A stretch of DNA of 64,000 nucleotides from Neobacillus bataviensis (GCF_019969725.1 NZ_JAHXYW010000004.1:124001-188000), one strand, 5' to 3'; positions 1-9,663 are shown, numbered from the stretch's first letter. Numbers and translations: made by a program. The notes: a model not told the origin generated them from the sequence alone.

Positions 1-25
1 ACCAAAGATTTGTGTATCCGGTTTC

Positions 26-54
26 TTGACGCTCTATGATGATGGGAGTAAAAT
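26..54 (+). promoter_or_regulatory. SigA-type promoter of sdhCAB
   Basis: TTGACG (26-31) and TAAAAT (49-54) are separated by 17 bp, close to the vegetative consensus. They lie about 110 bp before sdhC, leaving a long untranslated leader. No other promoter is evident before the operon. Confidence 0.6.
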
Positions 55-163
55 GGACATGTCACATTATTGTCACAATGGTGCTAGGTTACATATTCTT
101 TAAAAAGGATTGAAGAAAGGAAAGTACTTAACATCATTTTAAAAATTAAAAGGGGGTAAATGT

Positions 164-772
164 ATGGCGAGTAATCGAGAGTTTTTTAATCGGAGATTGC
201 ATTCATTGCTGGGAGTTATTCCTATCGGGATTTTTCTCATGCAGCACCTAGTAGTTAACCATTATGCAACAGTGGGAGTCGAGTCTTTCAATAAGGCTGC
301 GAACTTTATGGGGAATCTTCCTTTCCGCTATGTCTTAGAGACAGTAATTATTTATTTACCATTGTTATTTCATGCAATTTATGGGCTTTATATTGCTTTT
401 ACTGCCAAAAATAATACTAGCAGATTCGGATTTTTCAGAAACTGGATGTTCTTGCTGCAACGTGTCACAGGCGTAATCACGCTGATCTTTATTGCATGGC
501 ATGTATGGGAGACTCGTGTTGCTGCCGCTTTTGGAAATGAAGTTAATTTTCAAATGATGCAGGATATTCTTTCTTCACCATTCATGTTTGGATTTTATAT
601 TGTTGGGATTATTTCAGCTATTTTCCACTTTGCAAATGGTTTATGGTCATTCATGGTTAGCTGGGGCATCACTGTATCGCCACGTTCACAGGTTATTGCA
701 ACATATGTGACAATCGTGATTTTCTTAGCACTTTCCTATGTTGGAATTTCAACTTTGTTAGCATTTGTATAA
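164..772 (+). CDS. sdhC: Succinate dehydrogenase cytochrome b558 subunit
   Basis: This is the 202-residue diheme membrane anchor of succinate:menaquinone oxidoreductase (complex II). It anchors the SdhA-SdhB catalytic dimer and passes electrons to menaquinone. Five hydrophobic segments are visible. Histidines 13, 28, 70, 113 and 155 fall at the positions known in the B. subtilis protein, where H28, H70, H113 and H155 are the haem ligands. Length and start match the family, and a G-rich ribosome site (GGGGG) lies just before the ATG. It is the first gene of sdhCAB. Confidence 0.97.
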   Translation: MASNREFFNRRLHSLLGVIPIGIFLMQHLVVNHYATVGVESFNKAANFMGNLPFRYVLETVIIYLPLLFHAIYGLYIAFTAKNNTSRFGFFRNWMFLLQRVTGVITLIFIAWHVWETRVAAAFGNEVNFQMMQDILSSPFMFGFYIVGIISAIFHFANGLWSFMVSWGITVSPRSQVIATYVTIVIFLALSYVGISTLLAFV

Positions 773-834
773 TAGTTCACATTTACATTTGTTCGGAAAA
801 AATAATTGGATTTTGGATTAAGGGAGTGAGTTAA

Positions 835-2586
835 ATGAGTAAAGGTAAGGTAGCCATAGTCGGCGGCGGTTTAGCAGGCTTAATGGCAACAATTAAGGTA
901 GCGGAATCCGGAACACCAGTAGAATTGTTTTCGCTTGTTCCTGTTAAACGCTCTCACTCTGTTTGTGCCCAAGGCGGTATTAATGGAGCAGTAAATACAA
1001 AAGGTGAAGGTGACTCCCCGTGGATTCACTTTGACGATACTATTTATGGCGGAGATTTCTTAGCAAACCAGCCGCCTGTTAAGGCAATGTGCGATGCAGC
1101 ACCTGGAATCATCAATTTATTTGACCGGATGGGAGTTATGTTTAACCGTACCCCTGAAGGACTTTTAGATTTCCGTCGTTTCGGAGGTACACAGCACCAC
1201 CGTACAGCGTTTGCCGGTGCAACAACTGGCCAGCAGCTTCTCTACGCATTGGACGAGCAGGTTCGCCGTTTTGAAGTAGATGGATTAGTAACCAAGTACG
1301 AGGGCTGGGAATTCTTAGGAGCAGTAATCGATGACGAAGGCACTTGCCGCGGACTTGTTGCTCAAGACCTAAAAACAATGGAAATCCGTTCTTTTGCCGC
1401 TGATGCCGTCATTATGGCATCTGGTGGACCTGGAATTATTTTTGGAAAGTCAACGAACTCTGTAATTAACACTGGTTCAGCTGCTTCCATTGTTTATCAG
1501 CAAGGTGTTTATTATGCGAACGGTGAAATGATCCAAATTCATCCTACCGCTATTCCTGGCGATGACAAGCTTCGTCTTATGAGTGAATCAGCACGTGGTG
1601 AAGGCGGACGAGTTTGGACTTATAAAGATGGTAAGCCATGGTACTTCCTAGAGGAAAAATATCCTGCTTACGGAAACCTTGTACCACGTGATATCGCAAC
1701 ACGTGAAATTTTTGATGTGTGTGTAAATCAAAAATTGGGAGTTAACGGCGAAAATACAGTTTTCCTTGATCTTTCCCACAAGGATCCACACGAATTGGAT
1801 ATTAAACTAGGCGGGATCATCGAGATTTATGAAAAATTCATGGGTGATAATCCACGTAAAGTACCGATGAAAATTTTCCCTGCGGTTCACTATTCAATGG
1901 GCGGCTTATGGGTTGATTACGATCAAATGACTAATATCAAAGGTCTATTTGCAGCAGGTGAGTGTGATTATTCACAGCACGGCGCTAACCGTCTTGGAGC
2001 AAACTCCTTACTTTCAGCGGTTTACGGCGGAATGGTTGCAGGACCAAATGCAGTTAAATATATCAATGGACTAGAAAAGAGTTCCGATGCTGTTTCTTCT
2101 TCTGTCTTTGACCGTCATGTAAAAGAACAAGAAGATAAGTGGAATTCGATTATGTCATTAAATGGAACGGAAAATGCTTACGTTCTTCATAAAGAGCTTG
2201 GTGAATGGATGACTGATAATGTAACTGTTGTTCGTTACAATGACAAGCTGTTAAAAACAGATGAAAAGATTCAAGAGCTCATGGAGCGCTACCAAAATAT
2301 TAACATTAATGATACATCTAAATGGAGCAACCAAGGTGCAGCCTTCACACGTCAATTACAAAACATGCTGCAAATGGCTCGTGTTATCACACTTGGCGCT
2401 TACAATCGTAATGAAAGCCGTGGTGCTCATTACAAGCCAGAATTCCCAGAGCGTAATGATGAGGAATTCATGAAAACAACAATGGCTAAATTTGTAGATT
2501 CACAATCTGCTCCAGCTTTCCATTATGAGGACATCGATGTATCCTTGATCAAGCCACGGAAGCGCGATTACACTACAAAGCATTAA
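835..2586 (+). CDS. sdhA: Succinate dehydrogenase flavoprotein subunit
   Basis: This 583-residue FAD subunit oxidises succinate to fumarate in the TCA cycle on the cytoplasmic face of the membrane. The N-terminal dinucleotide-binding motif GGGLAG is at residues 10-15. Histidine 41, in the sequence KRSHSVCAQGG, corresponds to the covalent FAD-histidine of the family. The substrate-site motifs HPTAIPG, ESARGEGG and RLGANSLL are present. A strong site (AAGGGAG) precedes the ATG. It lies 62 bp after sdhC and 20 bp before sdhB, so it is clearly one operon. Confidence 0.98.
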   Translation: MSKGKVAIVGGGLAGLMATIKVAESGTPVELFSLVPVKRSHSVCAQGGINGAVNTKGEGDSPWIHFDDTIYGGDFLANQPPVKAMCDAAPGIINLFDRMGVMFNRTPEGLLDFRRFGGTQHHRTAFAGATTGQQLLYALDEQVRRFEVDGLVTKYEGWEFLGAVIDDEGTCRGLVAQDLKTMEIRSFAADAVIMASGGPGIIFGKSTNSVINTGSAASIVYQQGVYYANGEMIQIHPTAIPGDDKLRLMSESARGEGGRVWTYKDGKPWYFLEEKYPAYGNLVPRDIATREIFDVCVNQKLGVNGENTVFLDLSHKDPHELDIKLGGIIEIYEKFMGDNPRKVPMKIFPAVHYSMGGLWVDYDQMTNIKGLFAAGECDYSQHGANRLGANSLLSAVYGGMVAGPNAVKYINGLEKSSDAVSSSVFDRHVKEQEDKWNSIMSLNGTENAYVLHKELGEWMTDNVTVVRYNDKLLKTDEKIQELMERYQNININDTSKWSNQGAAFTRQLQNMLQMARVITLGAYNRNESRGAHYKPEFPERNDEEFMKTTMAKFVDSQSAPAFHYEDIDVSLIKPRKRDYTTKH

Positions 2587-2606
2587 TGAAAGGGGAGTAG
2601 GAATAA

Positions 2607-3368
2607 ATGTCTGAGAAAAAAATGGTAAAATTTATTATCCAACGTCAGGATAGCGAAAATGCCGCTCCATATGAGGAGACTTTTGAAGTTCCTTATCGTC
2701 CGAATATGAACGTTATTTCTGCGTTAATGGAAATTCGTAAAAATCCTGTCGATGCCAGTGGAAAAGCTACTACCCCAATCACTTGGGATATGAACTGTTT
2801 AGAGGAAGTTTGCGGTGCTTGTTCAATGGTTATCAATGGCAAGCCGCGCCAATCCTGTTCCGCTCTTGTTGATCAATTGGAACAGCCAATCCGTTTAGCA
2901 CCGATGAAAACATTCCCTGTTGTTCGTGACCTTCAGGTTGACCGCAGCAGAATGTTTGATGCTTTAAAGAAAGTAAAAGCATGGATTCCAATCGATGGAA
3001 CTTATGACCTAGGTCCTGGACCACGTATGCCAGAAAATAAGCGTCAGTGGGCCTATGAGCTTTCAAAATGTATGACATGCGGTGTATGTCTAGAGGCGTG
3101 TCCGAATGTTAACAGCAAATCCAACTTTATCGGTGCACAGCCATTATCTCAGGTTCGTCTATTCAACGCCCATCCAACAGGAGCAATGAATAAGGCTGAG
3201 CGTTTAGAAGCGATTATGGGTGACGGTGGGCTTGTAAACTGTGGTAACTCACAAAACTGCGTTCAATCCTGCCCGAAAGGTATTCCGTTGACTACTTCAA
3301 TTGCAGCATTGAACCGTGATACAACGATTCAATCATTCAGAAGATTCTTCGGAAGCGACCATCAATAA
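2607..3368 (+). CDS. sdhB: Succinate dehydrogenase iron-sulfur subunit
   Basis: This 253-residue subunit wires electrons from FAD to the haem anchor. Cysteines 64, 69, 72 and 84 form the plant-ferredoxin-type [2Fe-2S] site. Cysteines 155, 158, 161 and 165 together with 212, 218 and 222 supply the [4Fe-4S] and [3Fe-4S] sites, in the spacing usual for the family. It is the last gene of sdhCAB and is followed at once by a strong terminator. Confidence 0.98.
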   Translation: MSEKKMVKFIIQRQDSENAAPYEETFEVPYRPNMNVISALMEIRKNPVDASGKATTPITWDMNCLEEVCGACSMVINGKPRQSCSALVDQLEQPIRLAPMKTFPVVRDLQVDRSRMFDALKKVKAWIPIDGTYDLGPGPRMPENKRQWAYELSKCMTCGVCLEACPNVNSKSNFIGAQPLSQVRLFNAHPTGAMNKAERLEAIMGDGGLVNCGNSQNCVQSCPKGIPLTTSIAALNRDTTIQSFRRFFGSDHQ

Positions 3369-3379
3369 TTTTGTTTATT

Positions 3380-3420
3380 AACCTTCTTTTCATTTTTGAA
3401 AAGAAGGTTTTTCTGTTTTT
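3380..3420 (+). terminator. Intrinsic terminator after sdhB
   Basis: A perfect 12-bp stem (3380-3391 with 3398-3409) with a 6-nt loop is followed by a T-rich run. It ends the sdhCAB operon. Confidence 0.9.
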
Positions 3421-3486
3421 AAGCTTGAAATCTTTGTTATACTTGTAAATATGAAAATACCTTTTAAAAAAGGCAGGTACCCTAAC

Positions 3487-4068
3487 GTGAAAGCTAAGTT
3501 TCCGCTGTTCATCATTTTTATTGGTCTCGTTCTTTTAGGCATCGGTGCCTGGCAATATATTGATGTTAAACTCCAAACGAAAGCTTCTCTAAAAGAGGCT
3601 AAAGAGATGGTGCTAGATCAGCCTGCCGATGCAAAAGTGCAGCATCAAAAACATGAAGCGCCTAAGATGGGGGAAACGGCCGGTCTTTTAGTCATTCCCA
3701 AGATTAAAGCAGAGCTAGCGATCGTGGAGGGCACCGACCCGGATGATCTTGAAAAAGGCGTCGGCCATTATAAGGGCTCATTTTTTCCCGGAGATAAGGG
3801 GCAAATTGTATTATCTGGGCACAGGGACACCGTATTCCGCCGCTTAGGTGAATTGAAAATTGGCGACTCCCTGAAAATGCAAATGCCATACGGGAACTAT
3901 ACCTATGAAATTACCCATACCAAAATTGTTAAATCCGATGACACCAGCATCATTACCTTGCAGCACGAAAAGGAAGAATTGATCCTCACAACCTGTTACC
4001 CTTTTAGATACGTCGGGAATGCCCCGAAACGGTATATTATTTATGCGAAGTTGAAAAAGCTTAATTAA
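3487..4068 (+). CDS. Class D sortase
   Basis: This membrane-anchored cysteine transpeptidase would cleave an LPxTG-like sorting signal and attach the surface protein to peptidoglycan. An N-terminal membrane segment is followed by a sortase domain. Counted from the GTG at 3487, the catalytic residues are His112 (LSGHRD), Cys170 (LTTCYP) and Arg182 (PKRY). An ATG at 3451 would add 12 residues but lacks a ribosome site, whereas GTG 3487 has AGGCAGG upstream, so I prefer the shorter 193-residue form. The gene occupies the position of ysmA in B. subtilis. No LPxTG substrate is encoded in the window, so the substrate is unknown. Confidence 0.85.
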   Translation: MKAKFPLFIIFIGLVLLGIGAWQYIDVKLQTKASLKEAKEMVLDQPADAKVQHQKHEAPKMGETAGLLVIPKIKAELAIVEGTDPDDLEKGVGHYKGSFFPGDKGQIVLSGHRDTVFRRLGELKIGDSLKMQMPYGNYTYEITHTKIVKSDDTSIITLQHEKEELILTTCYPFRYVGNAPKRYIIYAKLKKLN

Positions 4069-4253
4069 TATACAGTTCATTGCACGTGAAAGGAAAAATC
4101 CTGTGTGTGCGGGCTTTGTCGGCAGGGGAACAATCGTTCAGATCTCCAAAAAGACAGGCAAAGGGTTTCCGTAGACAGAGCAACAGAAAAAATTGCTCAT
4201 AAATAATGAAAAAATTAGCATATAATTTTATTTTCCTTTAAAGAAATATAGTC

Positions 4254-4281
4254 ACTCCAATTGCCTTATGCACATAAGATA
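4254..4281 (+). promoter_or_regulatory. Candidate SigK promoter of gerE
   Basis: AC at 4254-4255 and CATAAGATA at 4273-4281, spaced 17 bp, match the mother-cell SigK pattern (AC, 16-17 bp, CATANNNTA). gerE is SigK-dependent in B. subtilis, which makes the match credible. Confidence 0.6.
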
Positions 4282-4344
4282 TGGTGACTAAATATATACC
4301 CACCCCCGGTGCATAACTGGCGAAGGCAAGGAGGGTCACATTAC

Positions 4345-4569
4345 TTGAAGGAGAATGATTATACTCACAAGCCATTACTCACCAAACGCGAAAGAGAAGT
4401 ATTCGAACTGTTAGTACAGGACAAAACAACTAAGGAAATCGCTGGTGAACTTTTTATAAGCGAAAAAACGGTTCGAAACCATATTTCGAATGCCATGCAA
4501 AAGCTTGGTGTAAAGGGGCGTTCTCAAGCTGTTGTAGAGCTCCTTCGAATGGGAGAGCTCGAACTATAA
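4345..4569 (+). CDS. gerE: Spore coat/germination transcription regulator GerE
   Basis: GerE is a LuxR-type helix-turn-helix DNA-binding protein that acts last in the mother-cell sporulation cascade, activating or repressing late coat genes. It consists almost entirely of the HTH domain ([12 protein letters not shown], then [27 protein letters not shown] residues) and has no receiver domain. The TTG at 4345 gives 74 residues, exactly the family length, and has AAGGAGG ten bases upstream; an upstream in-frame GTG at 4309 has no such support. A SigK-like promoter precedes it. Confidence 0.96.
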   Translation: MKENDYTHKPLLTKREREVFELLVQDKTTKEIAGELFISEKTVRNHISNAMQKLGVKGRSQAVVELLRMGELEL

Positions 4570-4570
4570 C

Positions 4571-4610
4571 AATGACCGGCATCCTTTTTGGAGGCCGGTT
4601 CATTATTGTT
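4571..4610 (+). terminator. Probable terminator after gerE
   Basis: The inverted repeat AATGACCGGC / GCCGGTTCATT (one bulged base) lies directly after the gerE stop and is followed by a modest T-rich stretch. Confidence 0.6.
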
Positions 4611-4747
4611 CATAAAATACTCTTCGATTATTTCAACTTGAAATTTTAGCGAAAAAAGTAGAAAATAAGTACAAGCATTAAGAATATTTATTAAAAAATA
4701 GATAAACTAGTCTTGGGAGAAGCTTTTTATATAGGAGTGTATGAATC

Positions 4748-5197
4748 ATGAAACTCGATAATACCGAAAAAATTAACGGGGAAATTGTCGCCAATATTGA
4801 AAAAGATTTACGCTATATATCTGGAATCATCAAGCAAAAAGGAAGAGAAATGCTAAGCAATTATAAAATTACTCCTCCGCAATTTGTTGCCTTGCAATGG
4901 CTGTTTGAAGATGGCGATATGACTATCGGTGATCTTTCAAATAAAATGTATTTGGCCTGCAGTACAACAACGGATCTTGTAGACCGAATGGAGAAAAATC
5001 TTCTTGTTGAACGAGTGAAGGATCCAAGCGACCGTCGTGTGGTCAGAATCCATCTGCTTGAAGAAGGTAAGAGAATTATTGATGAAGTAATTAAAAAGCG
5101 TCAAGTTTATTTGGAAGAAATATTAGACGATTTCTCAATGGAAGAAATTCAATTTCTTCAAAAAAGCTTGATGAAACTTCATCAGGAAATGCGGTAA
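4748..5197 (+). CDS. ysmB: MarR-family transcriptional regulator (YsmB-like)
   Basis: This 149-residue winged-helix regulator shows typical MarR features: a helical N terminus, a recognition region around residues 65-85 ([19 protein letters not shown]) and the wing motif [10 protein letters not shown] near residue 95. AGGAGTG lies seven bases before the ATG. It sits between gerE and the racemase gene as in B. subtilis, where the gene is ysmB. The 14-bp gap to racE suggests co-transcription. Its ligand and targets are not evident. Confidence 0.9.
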   Translation: MKLDNTEKINGEIVANIEKDLRYISGIIKQKGREMLSNYKITPPQFVALQWLFEDGDMTIGDLSNKMYLACSTTTDLVDRMEKNLLVERVKDPSDRRVVRIHLLEEGKRIIDEVIKKRQVYLEEILDDFSMEEIQFLQKSLMKLHQEMR

Positions 5198-5211
5198 AAG
5201 AGGCGAGTAAT

Positions 5212-6006
5212 TTGAAACAACCAATTGGTGTAATCGATTCAGGTGTGGGTGGATTAACCGTTGCCAAAGAGGTAATGCGGCAGCTTCCTAATGAGAAAAT
5301 CATATATTTGGGTGATACCGCCCGCTGTCCGTATGGGCCACGGACACCTAGGGAAGTAAAAAAATTCACATGGGAATTGACCACCTTTTTACTAGAAAAA
5401 AACATTAAAATGCTTGTAATTGCTTGCAACACGGCAACGGCTGCAGCTCTTGATGAGATTCGAAAAGAACTATCGATTCCCGTTCTTGGGGTCATTAATC
5501 CAGGCGCAAGAGCAGCTATCAAGCGGACGAAGAACTACCGGGTTGGGATTATAGGTACAGAAGGGACGGTTAAAAGTGGTGCGTACGAAAGGGCACTTAA
5601 ATCACTTAATAGCCGACTTTTTGTGACTAGCCAGGCCTGTCCCAAATTCGTCCCACTTGTTGAGAGTAGTGAGTTTGGCGGCCCCATTGCAGAGAAAATA
5701 GTCGATGAGGCATTAAAACCGCTCCAAAATCAAAATTTGGACACGTTAATTTTAGGCTGCACTCATTATCCGCTATTGGAACCATTAATTAAAAATGTTA
5801 TGGGTGACAATTGCAGTGTCATTAGTTCTGGCGATGAAACAGCAAGGGAAATTAGTGCTATTCTGCAGTATAATGGCTTGCTGGAAACGTGTGAGGAAGA
5901 ACCGGCGCATGAATTTTATACAACCGGATCAAGAAGGATTTTTTCAAAAATTGCTTCACAGTGGCTGGGAATCCCGATAAATGAAGTAAAGAAAATTAAA
6001 CTTTAG
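5212..6006 (+). CDS. racE: Glutamate racemase
   Basis: This 264-residue cofactor-independent racemase makes D-glutamate for peptidoglycan. Both catalytic cysteines are visible: Cys72 in ACNTATAAA and Cys183 in LGCTHYP. The N-terminal [11 protein letters not shown] motif and [11 protein letters not shown] are characteristic. Translation starts at TTG with AGAGGCGAG upstream. It follows the MarR gene by 14 bp and ends at a terminator. Confidence 0.97.
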   Translation: MKQPIGVIDSGVGGLTVAKEVMRQLPNEKIIYLGDTARCPYGPRTPREVKKFTWELTTFLLEKNIKMLVIACNTATAAALDEIRKELSIPVLGVINPGARAAIKRTKNYRVGIIGTEGTVKSGAYERALKSLNSRLFVTSQACPKFVPLVESSEFGGPIAEKIVDEALKPLQNQNLDTLILGCTHYPLLEPLIKNVMGDNCSVISSGDETAREISAILQYNGLLETCEEEPAHEFYTTGSRRIFSKIASQWLGIPINEVKKIKL

Positions 6007-6031
6007 AGTTCTCAATTTGAGAGCTCTTTTT
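6006..6031 (+). terminator. Intrinsic terminator after racE
   Basis: An 8-bp stem (GAGTTCTC / GAGAGCTC, one G-T pair) with a 5-nt loop and a T5 run directly follows the stop codon. Confidence 0.75.
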
Positions 6032-6140
6032 GTATGGAAAAAATTTTTAAAAGATGTTCTATTTTTCTGTCCTAAGGCGGTCTAATTTTTTCCTAGGCTC
6101 GTATACATATTAGTACAAACTGTCTTAGGGGGGAATTAAT

Positions 6141-7196
6141 TTGTATAAAAATAAAGCAAAAATCCTTGGTTTAACGGTGCTGACTTCATCAGTGCTGCTA
6201 TCTGGCTGCGGCTTGTTTGGCGGTGAAATACAAAAGAAAATTGATCCGCCAAAAACAACACAAGTAGTCGATAAAAAAGAAAATACAGAAACAGCGGCTG
6301 CGAAGAAGGCCAACGCTGAAAACACTGTTCAAACAGAACTATACTTAATTGATAAAAACGGCTATGTCGTTCCACAAACAATTGCTCTTCCGAAGACAGC
6401 TTCAGTAGCCAAGCAGGCCCTTGAATACTTAGTGGTGAATGGTAAGGTAACAGACCTGCTCCCAAATGACTTCCGTGCCGTCCTGCCTGAGGACACGGAC
6501 ATGTCAGTTAATATTGATAAAGACGGAGTAGCGACCGTTAATTTTTCAAAAGAATTCAAGGATTACAAAGCAGAAGATGAAAAGAGGATTCTTCAATCGA
6601 TCACATGGACACTAACACAATTTGATAATATTAAGTCAGTTGCTCTTAAAATGAATGGAACCCCATTGACGAAAATGCCTGTGAAAGGAACTCCAATCAG
6701 CGAGCATCTTTCAAGAGCATCGGGTATTAACATTGATACAACGGATGTAATGGATATTACGAATACGAAGCCTGTAACCGTCTATTACATAGGTGGAGAG
6801 GAAGAAGGCTCCTATTACTATGTACCGGTAACCCGCCGTGTCCCTGCCGGTGAAAAGGATAACATTACTGCGGTAGTAAACGAATTGATTCAAGGGCCTA
6901 GTGAAAATTCAAACCTAGTCTCTGAGTTTATGTCTGATGTAAAGCTCTTAGAAGCGCCTAAGATTGCCAATGGTCAGGTGACGTTAAACTTTGATGAAAA
7001 TATTTATGGCAGTTTTGAAGAAAAAGAAATCTCTCAATCATTACTAAATGCGCTCGTGCTTTCCTTAACGGAGCAAAAGGACATTAAAAAAGTGGCCATC
7101 CAAGTTAAAGGCAAGGCAGAGCTGAAAAATGATGAAGGGAAAAAATTAACTGAGCCGGTAACTCGTCCAGAAAAAGTCAATACAGGTAGTTTCTAA
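6141..7196 (+). CDS. gerM: Spore germination/cortex lipoprotein GerM
   Basis: This 351-residue sporulation lipoprotein is needed in B. subtilis for septal peptidoglycan handling and normal germination. The N terminus is a lipoprotein signal peptide ending in the lipobox LSGC near residue 22. Two GerMN-type domains follow, roughly residues 75-190 and 215-335; each contains an NxxF-type strand (VNFSKEF, LNFDENI). The start is TTG with GGGGGG upstream. A SigE-like promoter may lie upstream (TCTAATT near 6080, TATACATAT near 6102), but this is weak. Confidence 0.93.
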   Translation: MYKNKAKILGLTVLTSSVLLSGCGLFGGEIQKKIDPPKTTQVVDKKENTETAAAKKANAENTVQTELYLIDKNGYVVPQTIALPKTASVAKQALEYLVVNGKVTDLLPNDFRAVLPEDTDMSVNIDKDGVATVNFSKEFKDYKAEDEKRILQSITWTLTQFDNIKSVALKMNGTPLTKMPVKGTPISEHLSRASGINIDTTDVMDITNTKPVTVYYIGGEEEGSYYYVPVTRRVPAGEKDNITAVVNELIQGPSENSNLVSEFMSDVKLLEAPKIANGQVTLNFDENIYGSFEEKEISQSLLNALVLSLTEQKDIKKVAIQVKGKAELKNDEGKKLTEPVTRPEKVNTGSF

Positions 7197-7232
7197 AAAA
7201 TAATTTTTGTTATACTATATAGTGACCATGAA

Positions 7233-7266
7233 AGAGGTTGGCTTTTAAAGGCCGCCTCTTCTTTAT
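7233..7266 (+). terminator. Terminator between gerM and rph
   Basis: An imperfect stem (AGAGG..GGC with GCC..CCTCT) and a 7-nt loop are followed by TTCTTTATTT. A TATACT box at 7211 just before it leaves open a short transcribed leader for rph. Confidence 0.6.
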
Positions 7267-7298
7267 TTGGCATGCAGTAAATGAAGGGGGCGTATGTT

Positions 7299-8054
7299 AT
7301 GCGTGTTGATGGCAGGGAGCAATTACAGCTAAGGCCAATACATATTGAAACAAACTATTTAATGCATCCTGAAGGATCTGTCCTCATTTCCGTAGGGAAT
7401 ACGAAGGTAATTTGTACGGCGAGCATCGAAGATCGAGTTCCGCCGTTTATGAGAGGCGAAGGCAAGGGTTGGATTACAGCCGAATATTCGATGCTTCCAC
7501 GGGCAACGGAAACGAGGAATATTAGGGAATCCTCAAAAGGAAAGGTCACCGGCCGGACAATGGAGATTCAGCGATTAATTGGCAGAGCACTCCGTGCAGT
7601 AGTAGACCTTAATGCCCTTGGCGAGAAAACGGTCTGGATTGATTGCGATGTCATCCAAGCAGACGGTGGCACTAGAACGGCTTCGATTACAGGTGCTTTT
7701 GTTGCGATGACTATAGCAATCAATCGTTTATCGGAGAAAAAATCTTTGTCAAAGTTTCCTATAATCGATTATCTAGCGGCTACCAGCGTTGGAATTTTAC
7801 AAAAAGGCGAAACGGTTCTCGACTTGAATTATGCTGAAGATTCCAAGGCACACGTCGATATGAATGTCGTAATGACAGGCAGCGGTGAGTTCGTCGAATT
7901 ACAAGGGACTGGCGAGGAATCTACTTTTTCTTATGAACAGTTGCAAGGCTTACTCCATGCTGCACAGGAAGGGCTAATGGAGCTGTTTGAACACCAAAAA
8001 ACGGCCCTTGGCGAAGAGATTACGAAGAAAATAGAGGGCCGGCGAAAGAAATAG
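7299..8054 (+). CDS. rph: Ribonuclease PH
   Basis: This phosphorolytic 3'-5' exoribonuclease trims the 3' ends of tRNA precursors. The RNase PH core motifs are present: [18 protein letters not shown], the basic region [24 protein letters not shown] and the phosphate-site region [14 protein letters not shown]. The ATG at 7299 has AAGGGGG eight bases upstream and gives MRVDGRE, matching the family; an ATG at 7281 would place the ribosome site inside the gene. It is 251 residues long. Confidence 0.97.
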   Translation: MRVDGREQLQLRPIHIETNYLMHPEGSVLISVGNTKVICTASIEDRVPPFMRGEGKGWITAEYSMLPRATETRNIRESSKGKVTGRTMEIQRLIGRALRAVVDLNALGEKTVWIDCDVIQADGGTRTASITGAFVAMTIAINRLSEKKSLSKFPIIDYLAATSVGILQKGETVLDLNYAEDSKAHVDMNVVMTGSGEFVELQGTGEESTFSYEQLQGLLHAAQEGLMELFEHQKTALGEEITKKIEGRRKK

Positions 8055-8094
8055 CTGATATTCGATTTCAAATAAGCCTAGTAAAGAGGAGATT

Positions 8095-8709
8095 ATGATG
8101 AAAGAAGTTATAATTGCTACTAAAAACCCGGGCAAAGCAAGAGAGTTTGAACATATTTTTGCCCCTAGAGGATTTTCGGTCAAAACCCTGCTAGATTTTC
8201 CCGAAATCCCTGAAGTAGAAGAAACAGGCTCAACCTTCGAAGAAAATGCCATTTTGAAGGCGGAGGCTGTTTCACAGGCGCTAAATAAGATGGTGATTGG
8301 TGACGATTCCGGCCTAATCGTGGATGTATTAGAAGGCAGACCAGGAATCTTTTCCGCCCGCTATGCAGGAGAGCCTAAAAACGATCAAAAAAATACAGAA
8401 AAAGTTCTGATTGAATTGAAAGGCGTTCCTGAGGATGAGCGAACTGCCCGTTTCTATTGTGCATTAGCAGTGGCGGTTCCGGGGCAAGAAACCTTCACGG
8501 TGTCAGGCACCTGTGAAGGGCGTATATTAGAAGAGCAACGTGGTACTAATGGTTTTGGCTATGATCCCGTCTTTTATGTTCCTGATAAGAGCCGTGCTAT
8601 GGCTGAGCTTACTTCTGATGAAAAAAATAAAATCAGCCACAGAGCAAATGCACTTAAAAAGCTGGATGATGTCCTGGATGGTTTTTTAGAAAAGGCTAAT
8701 GAGGCATGA
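8095..8709 (+). CDS. rdgB: XTP/dITP pyrophosphatase (RdgB/HAM1 family)
   Basis: This house-cleaning enzyme hydrolyses non-canonical purine triphosphates (XTP, dITP) to monophosphates. The family signature is clear: [12 protein letters not shown] at the N terminus, [13 protein letters not shown] near residue 65, [12 protein letters not shown], and GFGYDPVF near 150. Two adjacent ATG codons (8095, 8098) could start it; AGAGGAG lies just upstream. It overlaps the next gene by 4 bp (ATGA type), so the two are translationally coupled. Confidence 0.96.
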   Translation: MMKEVIIATKNPGKAREFEHIFAPRGFSVKTLLDFPEIPEVEETGSTFEENAILKAEAVSQALNKMVIGDDSGLIVDVLEGRPGIFSARYAGEPKNDQKNTEKVLIELKGVPEDERTARFYCALAVAVPGQETFTVSGTCEGRILEEQRGTNGFGYDPVFYVPDKSRAMAELTSDEKNKISHRANALKKLDDVLDGFLEKANEA

Positions 8710-9227
8710 GCAGGGTTTTAGTCGTTAGCGATAGTCATGGATTGACAAAGGAACTCGAGATTTTGCGGGCAAGGCATTTGAAAGATGTCGATTTGATGAT
8801 TCATTGCGGCGATTCACAATTGATGCCGGATGATCCATCCATTTCCGGTTATATAACCGTAATGGGAAACTGTGATTTTGGCGGAGGGTACCCGTTAGAT
8901 ACGACCACCGAAATTGCCGGCAGAAAATTCTTCATTACCCATGGACATCGATATTCTGTGAAAACATCTTTGATGAATTTAAAGTATAAAGCACAAGAGG
9001 TTAATGCCGATATCGTCTGCTTTGGACACTCGCATGTCCTAGCTGCGGAAGTGATTGGCGGAACGCTGTTCTTAAATCCAGGAAGCATCCGTCTTCCTCG
9101 TGAACGATTGGAAAAAACATATGTTATTTTGGATTTATTGGATGATAGAATAAAAATGTCCGTATTTGAAACGAATGGACGGGAGATCTCAGATCTTTCT
9201 CGGGAATTTAAATTACCTCAAAAATGA
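8706..9227 (+). CDS. ysnB: YfcE-family metallophosphodiesterase (YsnB)
   Basis: This 173-residue calcineurin-like phosphoesterase has all metal-binding blocks in order: DSHG near residue 9, GDS near 37, GNCD near 55, THGH near 79 and GHSH near 103, followed by NPGS. Homologues hydrolyse phosphodiester substrates in vitro; the physiological substrate is unknown. It overlaps rdgB by 4 bp as in B. subtilis ysnA-ysnB. It is followed by a tandem repeat array rather than a conventional terminator. Confidence 0.92.
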   Translation: MSRVLVVSDSHGLTKELEILRARHLKDVDLMIHCGDSQLMPDDPSISGYITVMGNCDFGGGYPLDTTTEIAGRKFFITHGHRYSVKTSLMNLKYKAQEVNADIVCFGHSHVLAAEVIGGTLFLNPGSIRLPRERLEKTYVILDLLDDRIKMSVFETNGREISDLSREFKLPQK

Positions 9228-9239
9228 TTTTGAAACCGA

Positions 9240-9551
9240 TTAGTGACCGTGCAGGGGAAAAATAACTTTGTACGGTCACTAAGAAGGGTTTATAATGCCC
9301 GTGAACCAAGAAAAAGATGTTCGACAGTCGTTTAGAGGGTTTCATAATGCCCGTGAACCAAGAAAAGGATGTTTGACGGTCGTTAAGAGGGGCTCATAAT
9401 GCCCGTGAACCAAGAAAAGGATGTTTGACGGTCGTTAAGAGGGGTTCATAATGCCCGTAAAACAAGAAAAAGATGTTCCACGGTCACTTAGAGAGGTTTA
9501 TAACGCTCTTGAAACGAGAAAAAACGTGTACCTAGTCATTAAGAACGATTA
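9240..9551 (+). repeat. Tandem array of 52-bp intergenic repeats
   Basis: Units begin at 9292, 9344, 9396, 9448 and 9500, exactly 52 bp apart, with a diverged unit upstream from about 9240. The middle units are nearly identical; the outer ones are diverged. Each unit holds an inverted repeat GGTTCA / TGAACC around TAATGCCCG. No conserved reading frame or start signal was found. The stretch 9552-9660 is AT-rich and shows nothing else clear. Confidence 0.9.
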
Positions 9552-9663
9552 AAATTTTCATTTCGAAAACTTAAACTAAAATAAAAATAAAAAAAGTAAT
9601 AAAATCCGTTGACTTTTAGTTATTAGGATAATATAATAAATCTTGTCCTTGATAATTAAATAC

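Noticed and set aside
9240..9551. CRISPR array
   Set aside because: The 52-bp units are contiguous with no unique spacers and no cas genes are present, so these are plain tandem repeats.
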